NCBI GenBank assembly: GCA_014084085.1
Contig: NPFB01000031.1
Span: 104,568 to 163,389 of the forward strand
DNA from: Hondaea fermentalgiana
Taxonomy: Eukaryota; Sar; Bigyra; Thraustochytrida; Thraustochytriidae
Length of the DNA: 58,822 bases
Direction of reading: 5' to 3'
Below, piece by piece: positions 1-9,597 of this stretch. Positions within the stretch are counted from its first letter, which is position 1. Each line of letters starts with the position of its first letter. The notes under the pieces are model-generated. The model had not been told where the DNA came from. It saw only the letters and a list, made by a program, of their open reading frames with translations, and did not search any database. A program made the translations under genes and the position numbers.

Positions 1-367
1 TTCCAGCAGCAGCAACAACAACAACAGCAGCAGCAGCCGCAGCGGCGGGCGGGAGGGACGTTTCGAGGCGCCGCCGCCGAGCACAGGCAGATCGGGAAGG
101 AGAAAAGAACGCGGAAAAGAACGAACGCGGGAAGGGCAGAAAGCAGGGCAGAAAAGAACGCGGGCGAGAGACGTTGGGTCGCGCCTCGACCGGAGCTCGA
201 GGCGGCAGAGCCCGTGCGCAGCGCAGAGCCCACGACGGAGCCCTCGCGCGCGCGTGTCCCCACCGCCGCGCACCGCCGGCGAGCGCCTCGGCTCTGCGGG
301 CTGTCTGGGCTCTTTCTTCCCCAGCTAGCTCTCGCAGACCGGGACGGACCCGCCGTCGACGTCGAGC
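1..367. other. Upstream spacer / 5' leader of the kinase gene
   Basis: The window opens in an imperfect CAG/CAA/CAGCCG run (about 4-48) followed by purine-rich, GC-rich sequence. No frame here has the composition of a conserved protein. It most likely holds the promoter and 5' leader of the kinase gene at 368, although the CAG/CAA run could also be the edge of an upstream gene cut by the window. The short frames starting at 174 and 214 are Arg/Ala-rich by-products of GC content. Confidence 0.4.
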
Positions 368-3300
368 ATGCAAAACGCCATCGCGGCCACGAGCTCCGTG
401 GAGGACGTGGCCAGGCTCATGCAGGAACTTGGGCTCGAAGAGGCGCAAGAAGCAGTGCGGCGAAGGCAAGTCGACGGCGCGACGCTCCTCCGACTCAGCA
501 CGGACGCAGACGCGATCGGCGCAAATCTCGGCGTACGCGATCCCCGCGCTTGCAAAATGATCCTCAACGAGCTTGAGAAAACAAAATCCCAGGCCGCAGC
601 AGAGCCCTCCATCCTGCGCAACGCGGGCGGTGGGATCCACCGCAGCCACGCGCAGCGCAGACTCACGAGCAGACCTCGATCCATGAGCGCCATGGACGTG
701 CCCATCGCGACGCAACTGCCCCTCGCAAACCCGTCCGCACAAACGCCACAGCCGCATGACGCTGGAAACGCAGCGACGCGGGGATCTGCACATGGACCCC
801 GCATTCGCCGCCACCGCACGCAATATTCGCCCGGAAACAACGGTGGCTCCAATCGCAACACCCGCAAAAACCAGCAGCAACCGGCTCCTCCTCCGCAGCA
901 GCACCACCACCAACAACAACAACAGTATCGCCACCAACGCGAGGTGCACGACGACGCCTGCGCCGCGCCCCCTTCTTCGGGAGCACCGGACTCGCTTCAT
1001 CGACGCGTGTCCTGCAGCGATTTGCCCCGTCACCCGTCTTCACGCGATGAAACGCACCCGCTTCCCAACTGTGACAACGAAGAATATGATGACGCAGACT
1101 ACGATGAAGACACAGAAAACCAAGGGTCTTTTTTGCCCAACTTCATGCCGCACCACCCAGAAGTCCTGCGTAGCACCAGTCCCGAGGTCGGCATGGAGCA
1201 GCTCAAGAAACAACAGACGCAGTATCGCCGCGACGCGCGCCCTCAGTTTCCCAGCAATGGGGGCGAGCCTGGACCTCCGCCGCAACAGCAAAGAGGCGGC
1301 ACGCGCCCCGGTCGTCTCTCTCGATCAGAATCGTCGCAGTCCACCACCCAGTTTCAACACCGCATCGCGGTCAATACCAGCTCGTCCTCTTTTGGCCCCG
1401 CGTCCAGTTCCAGCCACAGCGGCAGCGGCAGCGCATGCCCCCTTGTGCGCCAAAGCTCCTTCTCCTCGCAATCCAGCTCGGTCGCATCCTCTTCGGGCTA
1501 TACAGGATCTTTCACGTTTAAGCGCCTCAAACGTCTCTTTGCCGCCGTGCGCATGCCCATGGAGCCCACGAGCGCCATCGCCGTCTGCAACTGGCAGATT
1601 GACCACTTTTTGCTCATGGTCCTCGAAGCCATTCACGAAATCCATGATAAACACGCTCTTTACGAAGACTGTCGCTCCATGATGGACCTCTGCGCGCGGC
1701 GCCTTTCCGACGAGGGCTACGTGCTCGTGCGAAGCCTCCTTCAGGACATGTACCTGCCCGAGTTCCGCGACGATCTGCGCAGTTGTGGCTTACAAAAGAA
1801 GCGTCTATTTAACGAGGTCGTGGGCATTCTCGATGAGTTGCAAAATTTTGCGGCCATCGACTCACCCCTTACCAGTGCTTCGTGCTCTACGCTGCCTTCC
1901 GGGTGGAGCTCGGCTGCCACGGTGAGCGCATCCTCGCTCGATCAAGACCAATTTCTCGGAGGAGTTCATCCTCCCCCTGAATCCAGGCCTCGTGGCACAT
2001 CGAGCCCCAATGCCTTGTCACGCCCGTTGCGGCGACGGAGCACGAGCACGGGAACAGCCGACAGCTCGGGCAGCTTTTCTGCGGCTCAGGTTTCGGGGCC
2101 TCTTTCCCCTGCCGTGCCGCCGCATCACCAGTACCAGCAGCAACCCCCGCCCGCTGCGCTGCAGACACCGCGCAGTGGTCTCAGCTCTTCGACAGGCCGC
2201 CGTGCTGGTGGCGCAATGTCATCTGCGCGTAGAAAGTCTTCCCCATCGGGGGAAAGTGTCGACTCCTTTTCCGAATCCGACGACAATGTCGAGGGAACCC
2301 CGCGAAGCATCCCGTCCTCTGTGTCTTCCGTCGCCGATGCACGCAACTACATCAGCGGTGGCAACGGCAGCAGCAAGAGCTTCCACTTGCGAAAGCACAG
2401 CCTTGGGTCCGAGGCATCGTCTACGTCGCACTGGCAAAAGCAGCTCCTTATGCGCGGGCCGTCCGAGTATTGCAACACGCCCCCGGCACGTCTCATGCCT
2501 CTTCGTCAGCCTTTGACCGACCAACCACGCACCGCCCAACGTCCGCATCAGTACCTTAACACACCGAAACCCACGAGGAATCGAAAGCGGGAAGAACTCG
2601 CACGCGTACGCAAAGACACCTACTATGACCAGGACGAAAACGCAAACAGCACCAATAGTGCCTATGGCGGCAAAACCGGACATGCTGAACGCATGGGCCC
2701 AGGCCGCGCCGGGCGCCCTGCGCGCCTCATGAAACGACGGTCCGAGCTCACCCTTCCGAGTTCAAATTGTACCGACTTCGGCCAAGGTCTCCAGGATGCG
2801 CCGCGCCGTCAAGCCTCGGCTTCCCCACTCGGTCTTCATGTGCACGCTCACACTGAGGAGCACAAGGAAGAAAAACCGAGCTTTCGCCGTGCTCTGCAGC
2901 TCTCGCCATCGCCCGACCGCAAGGAGCGCGGCAACCGCAAGACACTCAAGTACAAGCAGCTGAATCTCAAGGTCGCGGTGAGCCCGCAAGACAATGCATC
3001 TTGTGCTGGTGATGATCAGGAAAATGCGTACGACCGCGAAAATGAAGCCAAGGCAAAGGCGACCGGGCCCTGCGAGGTCATTAGTGACCATAAATCGTCA
3101 TGGAAGAAAGCCGTGCTCGGAGCCCACTCCCTCGCCATTGACATTGACCTTGACGAGGACATAACAAAGTCCTTCACCTTCAACAATGGCGCCCTTCACA
3201 TGGAGAATATTGTCATTTCAGAGGAAGGGCTCAAGGGCGCCCCTGGCATCGGACGTCTCGATCAGAATGGAGTGCGCTCCGTAGCAAAGCAGCTGCAGCG

Positions 3301-4474
3301 CGGACAATTTCGCGCCTCTCAGGTGAAAATCACCCGCATGGAAGAAGGTCTCGTACAGATCGGTAAACTCGGGGGCGGAGCCGGAGGCACAGTCGTCAAG
3401 TCCGTGCATGTTCCCTCCCTCCAGATTGTCGCCGTCAAACAGGTTGTTGTCAACGATAAGCACCAGCGCAAGCAAATGCGTCGCGAGCTCAACTTTTTTC
3501 TCTACGGACTCGAATCTCCGAACGTGGTTCAATTTTTTGACTCCTTTGTCAACGCGCAGGTTGGAACCAGCTCTCTCGTCTTTGAATACATGGCGGGCGG
3601 CACGCTCCAGGATATTGTCGACAAGGGCAAGCCTCTCGACAGCAAGACACTCGGTTACGTGGCCATGCATTGCCTTTCGGGTCTCTCGTATTTGCATCGT
3701 CTTAACCAGCTCCATCGCGACATCAAGCCATCCAACTTGCTCATTTCCGCTTCCGGCGTCGTGAAGCTGGCCGATTTTGGCATTTCCCGCGACCTTGACG
3801 ACGAAAATGCAGAATGCGCAACCTATCTCGGCACCACAATGTACATGTCTCCAGAGCGCATCCAAGGCGGAAAGTACTCCTTCAAGGCTGATGTCTGGTC
3901 GCTTGGGCTCTCGCTCTACACTGCTGCGCTCGGACGGTTTCCTTTCAAGATTGGCTCTGGGTATTGGAAGCTTTCCGAGGCCATTCGCGAGAATGCCTTC
4001 CCGCCATTTCCGCGCGATTTTGCCCCAGGCCTCGCGGATGTCATCCTTGCATGCCTGCAGCGTGATACCAATCGTCGAGTCGATACCAAGGAGGCCCTCG
4101 AAATGGCATTCATGCAAAAGCTTCACCCGGAGGTCTACCATGATGGCCTCGTTGAGGGAGCCATTGGTCTTGCAAAGGAGACACCGCGCCACGCCGATTC
4201 CAAGGCTTCACCACAGTGCGACAAGAATGGTGCGCTCGATACGCGTGAGCTCGATGCTTGTGTTAACGCGGTCACATCATACTACCGTGACCTGTACAAC
4301 AAAACTTCGTGCGACCCCGTTGACGAGACTTTTGCGGTCAAGCTCGATCTTTGTCAATTGCGAGCGCTGGCGGACCAGCTTTTGCTCCCCGAGGATATCG
4401 TCATTGACCACATGGACCAAGCACTCAAGCGACTTGACTCGGAGTTGCGTCAGGCCCAGGAGGACGATATCTAA
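368..4474 (+). CDS. SAM-domain, MEK-like (STE7-type) protein kinase
   Basis: A 1368-residue protein starting at the first ATG. Residues about 10-72 resemble a SAM domain (VEDVARLMQELGL, then DGATLLRL and LGVRDPRACKMIL). A long disordered Gln/Ser/Pro/His-rich part is interrupted by a helical block at about 382-512. The kinase domain covers about 995-1265: Gly-rich loop GKLGGGAGGTVV, VAVK lysine, MRREL alpha-C glutamate, LHRDIKPSNLL catalytic loop (near 1114), LADFGISR (near 1135) and MSPERIQGG. The activation segment CATYLGTTMYMSPERI and overall pattern are closest to MAP kinase kinases, so the inferred role is dual-specificity phosphorylation of a MAPK. About 100 residues follow the kinase (TRELDACVNAVTSYYRDLYN and onward) that I do not recognise. 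All catalytic residues are present. The family call is firm; the exact pathway is inference. Confidence 0.9.
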   Translation: MQNAIAATSSVEDVARLMQELGLEEAQEAVRRRQVDGATLLRLSTDADAIGANLGVRDPRACKMILNELEKTKSQAAAEPSILRNAGGGIHRSHAQRRLTSRPRSMSAMDVPIATQLPLANPSAQTPQPHDAGNAATRGSAHGPRIRRHRTQYSPGNNGGSNRNTRKNQQQPAPPPQQHHHQQQQQYRHQREVHDDACAAPPSSGAPDSLHRRVSCSDLPRHPSSRDETHPLPNCDNEEYDDADYDEDTENQGSFLPNFMPHHPEVLRSTSPEVGMEQLKKQQTQYRRDARPQFPSNGGEPGPPPQQQRGGTRPGRLSRSESSQSTTQFQHRIAVNTSSSSFGPASSSSHSGSGSACPLVRQSSFSSQSSSVASSSGYTGSFTFKRLKRLFAAVRMPMEPTSAIAVCNWQIDHFLLMVLEAIHEIHDKHALYEDCRSMMDLCARRLSDEGYVLVRSLLQDMYLPEFRDDLRSCGLQKKRLFNEVVGILDELQNFAAIDSPLTSASCSTLPSGWSSAATVSASSLDQDQFLGGVHPPPESRPRGTSSPNALSRPLRRRSTSTGTADSSGSFSAAQVSGPLSPAVPPHHQYQQQPPPAALQTPRSGLSSSTGRRAGGAMSSARRKSSPSGESVDSFSESDDNVEGTPRSIPSSVSSVADARNYISGGNGSSKSFHLRKHSLGSEASSTSHWQKQLLMRGPSEYCNTPPARLMPLRQPLTDQPRTAQRPHQYLNTPKPTRNRKREELARVRKDTYYDQDENANSTNSAYGGKTGHAERMGPGRAGRPARLMKRRSELTLPSSNCTDFGQGLQDAPRRQASASPLGLHVHAHTEEHKEEKPSFRRALQLSPSPDRKERGNRKTLKYKQLNLKVAVSPQDNASCAGDDQENAYDRENEAKAKATGPCEVISDHKSSWKKAVLGAHSLAIDIDLDEDITKSFTFNNGALHMENIVISEEGLKGAPGIGRLDQNGVRSVAKQLQRGQFRASQVKITRMEEGLVQIGKLGGGAGGTVVKSVHVPSLQIVAVKQVVVNDKHQRKQMRRELNFFLYGLESPNVVQFFDSFVNAQVGTSSLVFEYMAGGTLQDIVDKGKPLDSKTLGYVAMHCLSGLSYLHRLNQLHRDIKPSNLLISASGVVKLADFGISRDLDDENAECATYLGTTMYMSPERIQGGKYSFKADVWSLGLSLYTAALGRFPFKIGSGYWKLSEAIRENAFPPFPRDFAPGLADVILACLQRDTNRRVDTKEALEMAFMQKLHPEVYHDGLVEGAIGLAKETPRHADSKASPQCDKNGALDTRELDACVNAVTSYYRDLYNKTSCDPVDETFAVKLDLCQLRALADQLLLPEDIVIDHMDQALKRLDSELRQAQEDDI

Positions 4475-4871
4475 GGTTTCTTTTATTCTTTGCCCATCTT
4501 CGGATCACATTTTGTGTACATACGAACAAAACGAACCTCTTTTTTCTCTCTTTCTTTCTTTGTTTCGCTGCATCAAACTGGTCGATCTCATGTCTTCATA
4601 CATCGGGATCATCCAAAGAAGAATCTCCAAGTCCCGAACAACAACAAGACTTGTCTGAACAGAAAGAGAATGCCAGCCCTGCGACCCTTTGCGATGGTGC
4701 CATGCTCGGGTGAGTGAGTCTCTGTGATGGCGCTGCAATGTCCCCAGCTCTGGTTCCACAGTCCACGCCGGGCCGCCACTGCATTGACAGTGACCATGGT
4801 GACTGTAGTGTAGTATAGCCTCAAGAAGCGCTCTCACCCCCACCAACCAAAAAGGAAAAACGTCGGAAAAC
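4475..4871. other. Tandem intergenic spacer (kinase to methyltransferase fusion)
   Basis: A T/C-rich stretch at about 4540-4565 follows the kinase stop and probably belongs to its 3' UTR. The promoter of the next gene must lie in the remaining roughly 250 bp. No convincing coding frame is present. Confidence 0.4.
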
Positions 4872-7523
4872 ATGGCCTTCGACGGGCGTGGACGAGGAGG
4901 AAGAGGAGGTCGTGGCCGCGGACGCGGTCGCGGTCGCGGTCGCGGTCGCGGTCGCGGTCGCGGAGGAGGGCGCGACGGAGACCGAGGCGGACGCGGACGC
5001 GGAGGACTCGGAGCCGGAGGTCCTGGACACGGAAATCGAGGCCGGGGTCGCGGAAGAACCGAGCATGACGCTACGTCGCCGCCGTCTCGAGGACGTGGCT
5101 TTTCTCGAGGCGCCTCGACAGGGACGTCGAGGGGCGGCGGTAAATCTGGAGGGAGGGCGCATGACATCAATAAGCGCCTTCATGCCTGCGGACGCGAAAG
5201 ACCAGAGCTCGAAGCGGTCATCAAAGGCGGGGTAGACGAGTTTACCGTGGCGAACTGCGTCACAGCCCTCCAAGCCTTAGCCAGATGCGCGGGTACTGCA
5301 GAGGATGCCCTCTTACTCCAAACGCAATCGCAGCTTCAAAACGACGCTGCGTGCGAACCGCGTCACGTGAGCTCTGTGCTTTGGGCCATTGCCAAGCTCC
5401 TTGGGGCAGATCATCCCCGCACGGCCAACATGGATTCCTTGCTTGAAGCTGCAGTGCGCCGTGGCGCAGAATTCGATCTGTCACGCTTCCAGGCCTCTGA
5501 CGTCTCACTTACCATTTGGGGACTTGGTAAACTTCACTATACTGAAGCAGATGCTTGCGAGCTCGCTTCTTCGCTCATTCAGTCCCTCGAAGAGAGAAAG
5601 CTGGGACTCGCTCCTCAAGGTCTTGGGAGCTTGCTTCATGGCCTTGGAAACCTCGCAACGGTCTTAGGGCCCCAAAAGCTGGATCATGTTATTGATCGAC
5701 TCCACGCTGCGCAATCGTACCTTAATGCTCAGGAACTAGCGAATGCGCTCGCAGGCCTCTCCAAGGTTCGGCTTGCCGTGGTCCCGGATGCGGCCTGGTT
5801 CGAAAGCTTCAAGCCCACATTTGCCAAAAAGTCCGCAGACTTCCTTCCGCAGCATATTGCAAACCTGGCGTCTGCCATTGCGCGATTCCACGAGCAAGCA
5901 GGACATGAAGTTCTTGATCCGATTGATGCGCTTGGGGACCCGATCCGCAGGGTCCTTTTTCGCATGAATGCGCAGGAGATTTCAATGACGCTCTGGGCGC
6001 TTGCTGTCACTGTAAAGTCTTCCGACCCTCGTCTCGACACCCTGATTCCTGACCTTGAACGTCAGTGTTCGACGAGACTCGCTGGCCGTCTCGACGCGCA
6101 TTCCCTCTCGACGGTTGCGCTCGCACTTGCCAAGCTCGACCGACCAGACTTTGTGAGCAAGATTGACCTCGGTTTGGTTCGCGCGATTCGCTCATGGAAA
6201 GCTCCAGATGCAGATAGTCTGGCCATTGCATTTGCCAAGATTGGACGCGAAGACAAGGATGCCGGAACTGTCCTACTTCATGTGGCGAAAAACCTTGCTG
6301 ACATGGAAGAAATACCGACCCGAAATTTGGCGAACATTGTCTGGGGGCTCGCAAAAGCACTTTCCAGTTCCGACGCCAACGCGCGGGTCTCGGGGCTCGC
6401 CCCATTTTTGCAAAAGATGGCTTCGCAAGCAAAAGAGCACATCAATTCCTTCAACGCTCGCGATCTTTCAAACTTCGCCTGGGCACTTGCGACGCTCGGC
6501 TTCAAGGACGCTGCTTTCATGCAGGAGCTCGGGGACGTCGCTTCGGCCAAACTTGCGAATTTCAATTCACAAGAATGCAGCAAGCTGCTATTCGCGCTCA
6601 ATAAAAGTAACGTTCGACACGCAGCCCTCGAAGAGGCAGCATCGGCCTCGCGCGTCGAGCACTTCGACTTCCCTGCAGCTCATTTCTCTGTGTCGATCGA
6701 GCACATTCTTGCGGGCGGTCGCAACCTGCAGCAAAAGAGAGAGGCCACCGGTGCCACGGGCGCCACGGGCGGCGCCATTTGGGAAAGTAGTTTTGTTCTT
6801 GCCGAGTGGCTTTCGAGACTTTCCTCTGCTGCAGTCCAAAAGGGACTCGCGGAGGTCCTCTCGGGCGGCCTCACCTCTGCTGAACTCTTTGCTTCCAACA
6901 TGACTAAGTCGACTACCACCGTGGTGGAACTGGGCGCCGGTATGGGCTTGTGCTCGATTGTGTCCGCCAAGCTTGGTGCTTCCGTCATTTCCACAGATGG
7001 CGACGATCAAGTTTTGCGACTCTTGCGGTCCAATATCGAAACAAACGAAGTTTCGAACGCGCGTGTCGCGACGCTCGAGTGGTCATGCGACGATCCTTTG
7101 CAAATACTCGGTCTTCGCGACCGTGCTGATGTCATTCTTGCCACAGGTGTTGTCTATGGCCGGGACACGACTGTATGGAGAAATTTGGTCAATGTTCTTG
7201 AGAAACTGGCTCATGAGCGCACGATCGTGGTGCTCGGTCATGGAAACGGCGCTGCGCCCGGTGTGCACCAACTAAAGGGCGACTTTTATTCGTTTGCGAA
7301 AGAGCATTTCGTATGCGAGGCCTTGCCCTCTTCCCAGGTTCATAAAGACCATCGAGGCTGTCAAATCCACGTTCTTACGAAAATGGCTACATCCGGAGGG
7401 TCTACCTTTGTGCAAAAGCAAACGGTGGCCGCGGGTGGATCATCTGTGAAAAAGAGGAAATTTGAAACGGGCAAAGATAAGTCGAGCAAGAAAAAGAAAA
7501 AGGGCAAGTCTACGAGCCGCTAG
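4872..7523 (+). CDS. RGG-rich, helical-repeat (OPR/RAP-like) protein fused to a METTL21-type methyltransferase
   Basis: An 883-residue protein in three parts. Residues 5-65 are an RG/RGG tract encoded by a GCGGTC-type hexanucleotide repeat (about 4914-4970), usual for RNA-binding or nucleolar proteins. Residues about 100-600 hold degenerate helical repeats of roughly 35-40 residues with the pattern ANxxWALAxL (SVLWAIAKLLG, TIWGLGKL, ELANALAGLSKV, MTLWALAV, NIVWGLAKAL, NFAWALATLG), like octotricopeptide/FASTK-type organellar RNA-binding repeats. Residues about 630-830 are a class I methyltransferase of the Methyltransf_16 (METTL21) group: GAIWESSFVLAEWL, SAM-binding VVELGAGMGLCSIV (near 683), ISTDGD and TGVVYG. 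The tail is Lys-rich (KKRKFETGKDKSSKKKKKG), suggesting a nuclear or nucleolar signal. Family members usually methylate protein lysine; a combined RNA-binding and methylating role is inference. Confidence 0.85.
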   Translation: MAFDGRGRGGRGGRGRGRGRGRGRGRGRGRGGGRDGDRGGRGRGGLGAGGPGHGNRGRGRGRTEHDATSPPSRGRGFSRGASTGTSRGGGKSGGRAHDINKRLHACGRERPELEAVIKGGVDEFTVANCVTALQALARCAGTAEDALLLQTQSQLQNDAACEPRHVSSVLWAIAKLLGADHPRTANMDSLLEAAVRRGAEFDLSRFQASDVSLTIWGLGKLHYTEADACELASSLIQSLEERKLGLAPQGLGSLLHGLGNLATVLGPQKLDHVIDRLHAAQSYLNAQELANALAGLSKVRLAVVPDAAWFESFKPTFAKKSADFLPQHIANLASAIARFHEQAGHEVLDPIDALGDPIRRVLFRMNAQEISMTLWALAVTVKSSDPRLDTLIPDLERQCSTRLAGRLDAHSLSTVALALAKLDRPDFVSKIDLGLVRAIRSWKAPDADSLAIAFAKIGREDKDAGTVLLHVAKNLADMEEIPTRNLANIVWGLAKALSSSDANARVSGLAPFLQKMASQAKEHINSFNARDLSNFAWALATLGFKDAAFMQELGDVASAKLANFNSQECSKLLFALNKSNVRHAALEEAASASRVEHFDFPAAHFSVSIEHILAGGRNLQQKREATGATGATGGAIWESSFVLAEWLSRLSSAAVQKGLAEVLSGGLTSAELFASNMTKSTTTVVELGAGMGLCSIVSAKLGASVISTDGDDQVLRLLRSNIETNEVSNARVATLEWSCDDPLQILGLRDRADVILATGVVYGRDTTVWRNLVNVLEKLAHERTIVVLGHGNGAAPGVHQLKGDFYSFAKEHFVCEALPSSQVHKDHRGCQIHVLTKMATSGGSTFVQKQTVAAGGSSVKKRKFETGKDKSSKKKKKGKSTSR

Positions 7524-7732
7524 GTAGGCAGAAGGACGGATGATAGGATGTGCGTCCCGGTCTATTCCATTGTCGAAAAAGAGAAAAGGAAGAAAACATT
7601 AGCATGGTGACGCAAAGTAAGACATACCTTTCCTTCCTTTCCTTTTCTATTTCGTCCTTGTTGCTGTTGGTATTGACGTCGTTTTCAAAGGTGGCATGCA
7701 AGATAAAAGGAGAGGGGTGGGAGAACGTTCAT

Positions 7733-8548
7733 TCATGCGTTTACATTGTACAGGTGAAAATTTCGCAAGAGGATGTCAACGTTAACGCGGACGATTCCTG
7801 CACTTGTCGTCGACAGCCTACAGCGATCGCTCCACGCCTTCTTGAACAGGAGATCCATGTCCCGTAGTTGCGGCGTGACGCCAAGAAAGTTAGCAGCGAT
7901 TTCTTCTTTGAGAGTACCCATAGGTCGCCAGGTTGCCACATCGAGCTCGTACGAGCCCGAGGCACATGGGAGGTGTGTAAATCCGTAGCCTCGCAGATGC
8001 ACGCGACCGAATTCATCCATTTGCCAAACTTGCACAAGAAGCCGAGGCCAGCCTTGAATGCCTTTTGCTAAAAAGTGAACATCAAGAGGGTGCGACCATA
8101 CGGCCGAGTCTCCGTCAGAGGGATAGTCGACATGAGTTTGACCTTCAACGTTGCCGCTCAAGGGCTCCCACGCGGAACCGAAATCCAGCTGCCAACGGCA
8201 GCAGACCCCGGACCCAAAGTTGATCCCACCATCAATTTCGCCAATCACGTGCACCTCGGGCTCATGCAGTGCGACTTGGCGCTCCTTTTTACGAATACGC
8301 GCACGCATCGCCTGGACTTTGTCGGCGTTGCCTTCGTGCTTGCTCGACGCAGACCCAATATCGCGATGAGAGTTGACGTTGCTAGTTCCGCGCTCATTTT
8401 CGCCGTCATCATCGTGCGCATTCGACTTTCGAAGCTGATCAGACGTGAACGTGCGGAGTTTGCGTCCTTCGCGTGGCTTCTTGCCACTCGAGGACGACGC
8501 TGACCGACGTTCGCGCCTGCCACGTTCCTCCTCTTCGCTGTCGCTCAT
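7733..8548 (-). CDS. B9D2: B9 domain-containing protein 2 (ciliary transition zone)
   Basis: A 271-residue protein with the ATG at 8548. Residues from about 94 onward match B9D2 throughout: PEVHVIGEIDGG, CRWQLDFGSAWEPLSG, EGQTHVDYPSDGD, WSHPLDVHFLAKGIQGWPRL, QVWQMDEFGRVHLRGYGF, ATWRPMG and the C-terminal LLRNFHLYNV. B9D2 works with B9D1 and MKS1 in the B9 complex at the transition zone of cilia and flagella, gating entry of membrane proteins. The domain has its usual length of about 175 residues, but a 90-residue charged, Ser-rich N-terminal extension is added. It is convergent with the methyltransferase fusion (209 bp) and divergent from the GRIP gene. Its presence implies a flagellated stage, which fits thraustochytrid zoospores. 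Confidence 0.93.
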   Translation of the reverse strand: MSDSEEEERGRRERRSASSSSGKKPREGRKLRTFTSDQLRKSNAHDDDGENERGTSNVNSHRDIGSASSKHEGNADKVQAMRARIRKKERQVALHEPEVHVIGEIDGGINFGSGVCCRWQLDFGSAWEPLSGNVEGQTHVDYPSDGDSAVWSHPLDVHFLAKGIQGWPRLLVQVWQMDEFGRVHLRGYGFTHLPCASGSYELDVATWRPMGTLKEEIAANFLGVTPQLRDMDLLFKKAWSDRCRLSTTSAGIVRVNVDILLRNFHLYNVNA

Positions 8549-9597
8549 TTTCCCTCCTCACTTGGAGCTCTTGCCGTCGCCTTTGCGACTATGCCCTGCA
8601 AACCTTCGCCACGTTCTCCTCCGAGCCCCTTTCCAAGGTAGGCAGGCATGCAGTGGACTCTACTCTGCTTCATCTAATTTGCAAGTCCTCGCTGCTCAGG
8701 CACAGGGCATGCACGTCGCACCCAGTACTTTTGGGCCATTTGCCCGTTACGGAGTTTTAGAAAAGAAAAATTAGAATAGAACAGAACGAAGAGAACATCC
8801 ATCGTGCGAGTCACGAGATAGATGATCGTCATGTGAACCGCCTCACGCATATTTATCGAGGGGGGGAATGTCTTGTTTTTTCATGATCATTAACGGCCAT
8901 GAGTCTCTTGCTAAAGGCGTCATATCCACCAACACAACAGCTAGGCCTGGGTGTTTACTGTTTCGTGAAAATCGGCATGTTCATTCCACAGCCAAATCCC
9001 GTCGTCATCCGAAAAATGAGTCTTGCTATCAGAAATCTGCTGTACTGTTTTTATAAGCGTGCCCTGGAATAAATTTTGGGGCCAATCAAATGGTGCAAAC
9101 GCTCAATGCATGAGGTCAACCTTGGGGACCACAAGATTTGCATATTATTGTTTTGTCAAATTCAACTATCGAAACTTGATTGTGCCGCGCAGCTGGAGAT
9201 ATCTGTGGACCTCAAGGTTTCTATCATTTGTGGACGCCAAAGTTCATCTTGCTCAGTATTTCGTCTTTTGGGGGGAGGCCTCTTTGCCTCTCTCTGCAAG
9301 CGAATCTTCGATTTCGCAAATAATTTCACCGCTGCCGTCCTGTATCTTCTTCGCTTTGCTTCATCTCCCTCGTTACCTCCCCCCTTCCTCCCTTCCTCCC
9401 TTCGACCGCGTGAGCAAGCGCCAGCAAAAGCCCTCTTTTCCATCTTCACAAGATCATCGCCACGGCCTGATGATCCGCCAACAAATGAAGATGAAGTGAT
9501 GAGGAGAGACAGAGAGGTGTGGTCGGTCGTCTCCAATTCCATAAATTTGGTTTTTGCCGTCAGCCAAACTGGCCTGCAGCCTCGCGCGCCGGCGGAA
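8549..9597. other. Divergent spacer with an AT-richer island
   Basis: This spacer lies between the 5' ends of B9D2 and the GRIP gene. About 8760-9260 is clearly richer in A/T than the genes and has no coding pattern; the open frame continuing upstream from 9598 into 9076 reads as non-conserved sequence. A C/T-rich stretch at about 9361-9405 lies close to the GRIP start. It is expected to hold both promoters; I see no transposon ends or long repeats. Confidence 0.4.

Noticed and set aside
3218..4192. 324-residue antisense frame in the kinase gene
   Set aside because: It is the shadow of the conserved kinase domain on the opposite strand, with no motif of its own.
4888..5235. Ala-Val/Glu-rich frame overlapping the RGG tract
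   Set aside because: Product of the hexanucleotide repeat read in another frame.
9076..9597. N-terminal extension of the GRIP protein
   Set aside because: The frame is open but AT-rich and not protein-like; the domain-bearing product starts better at 9598.
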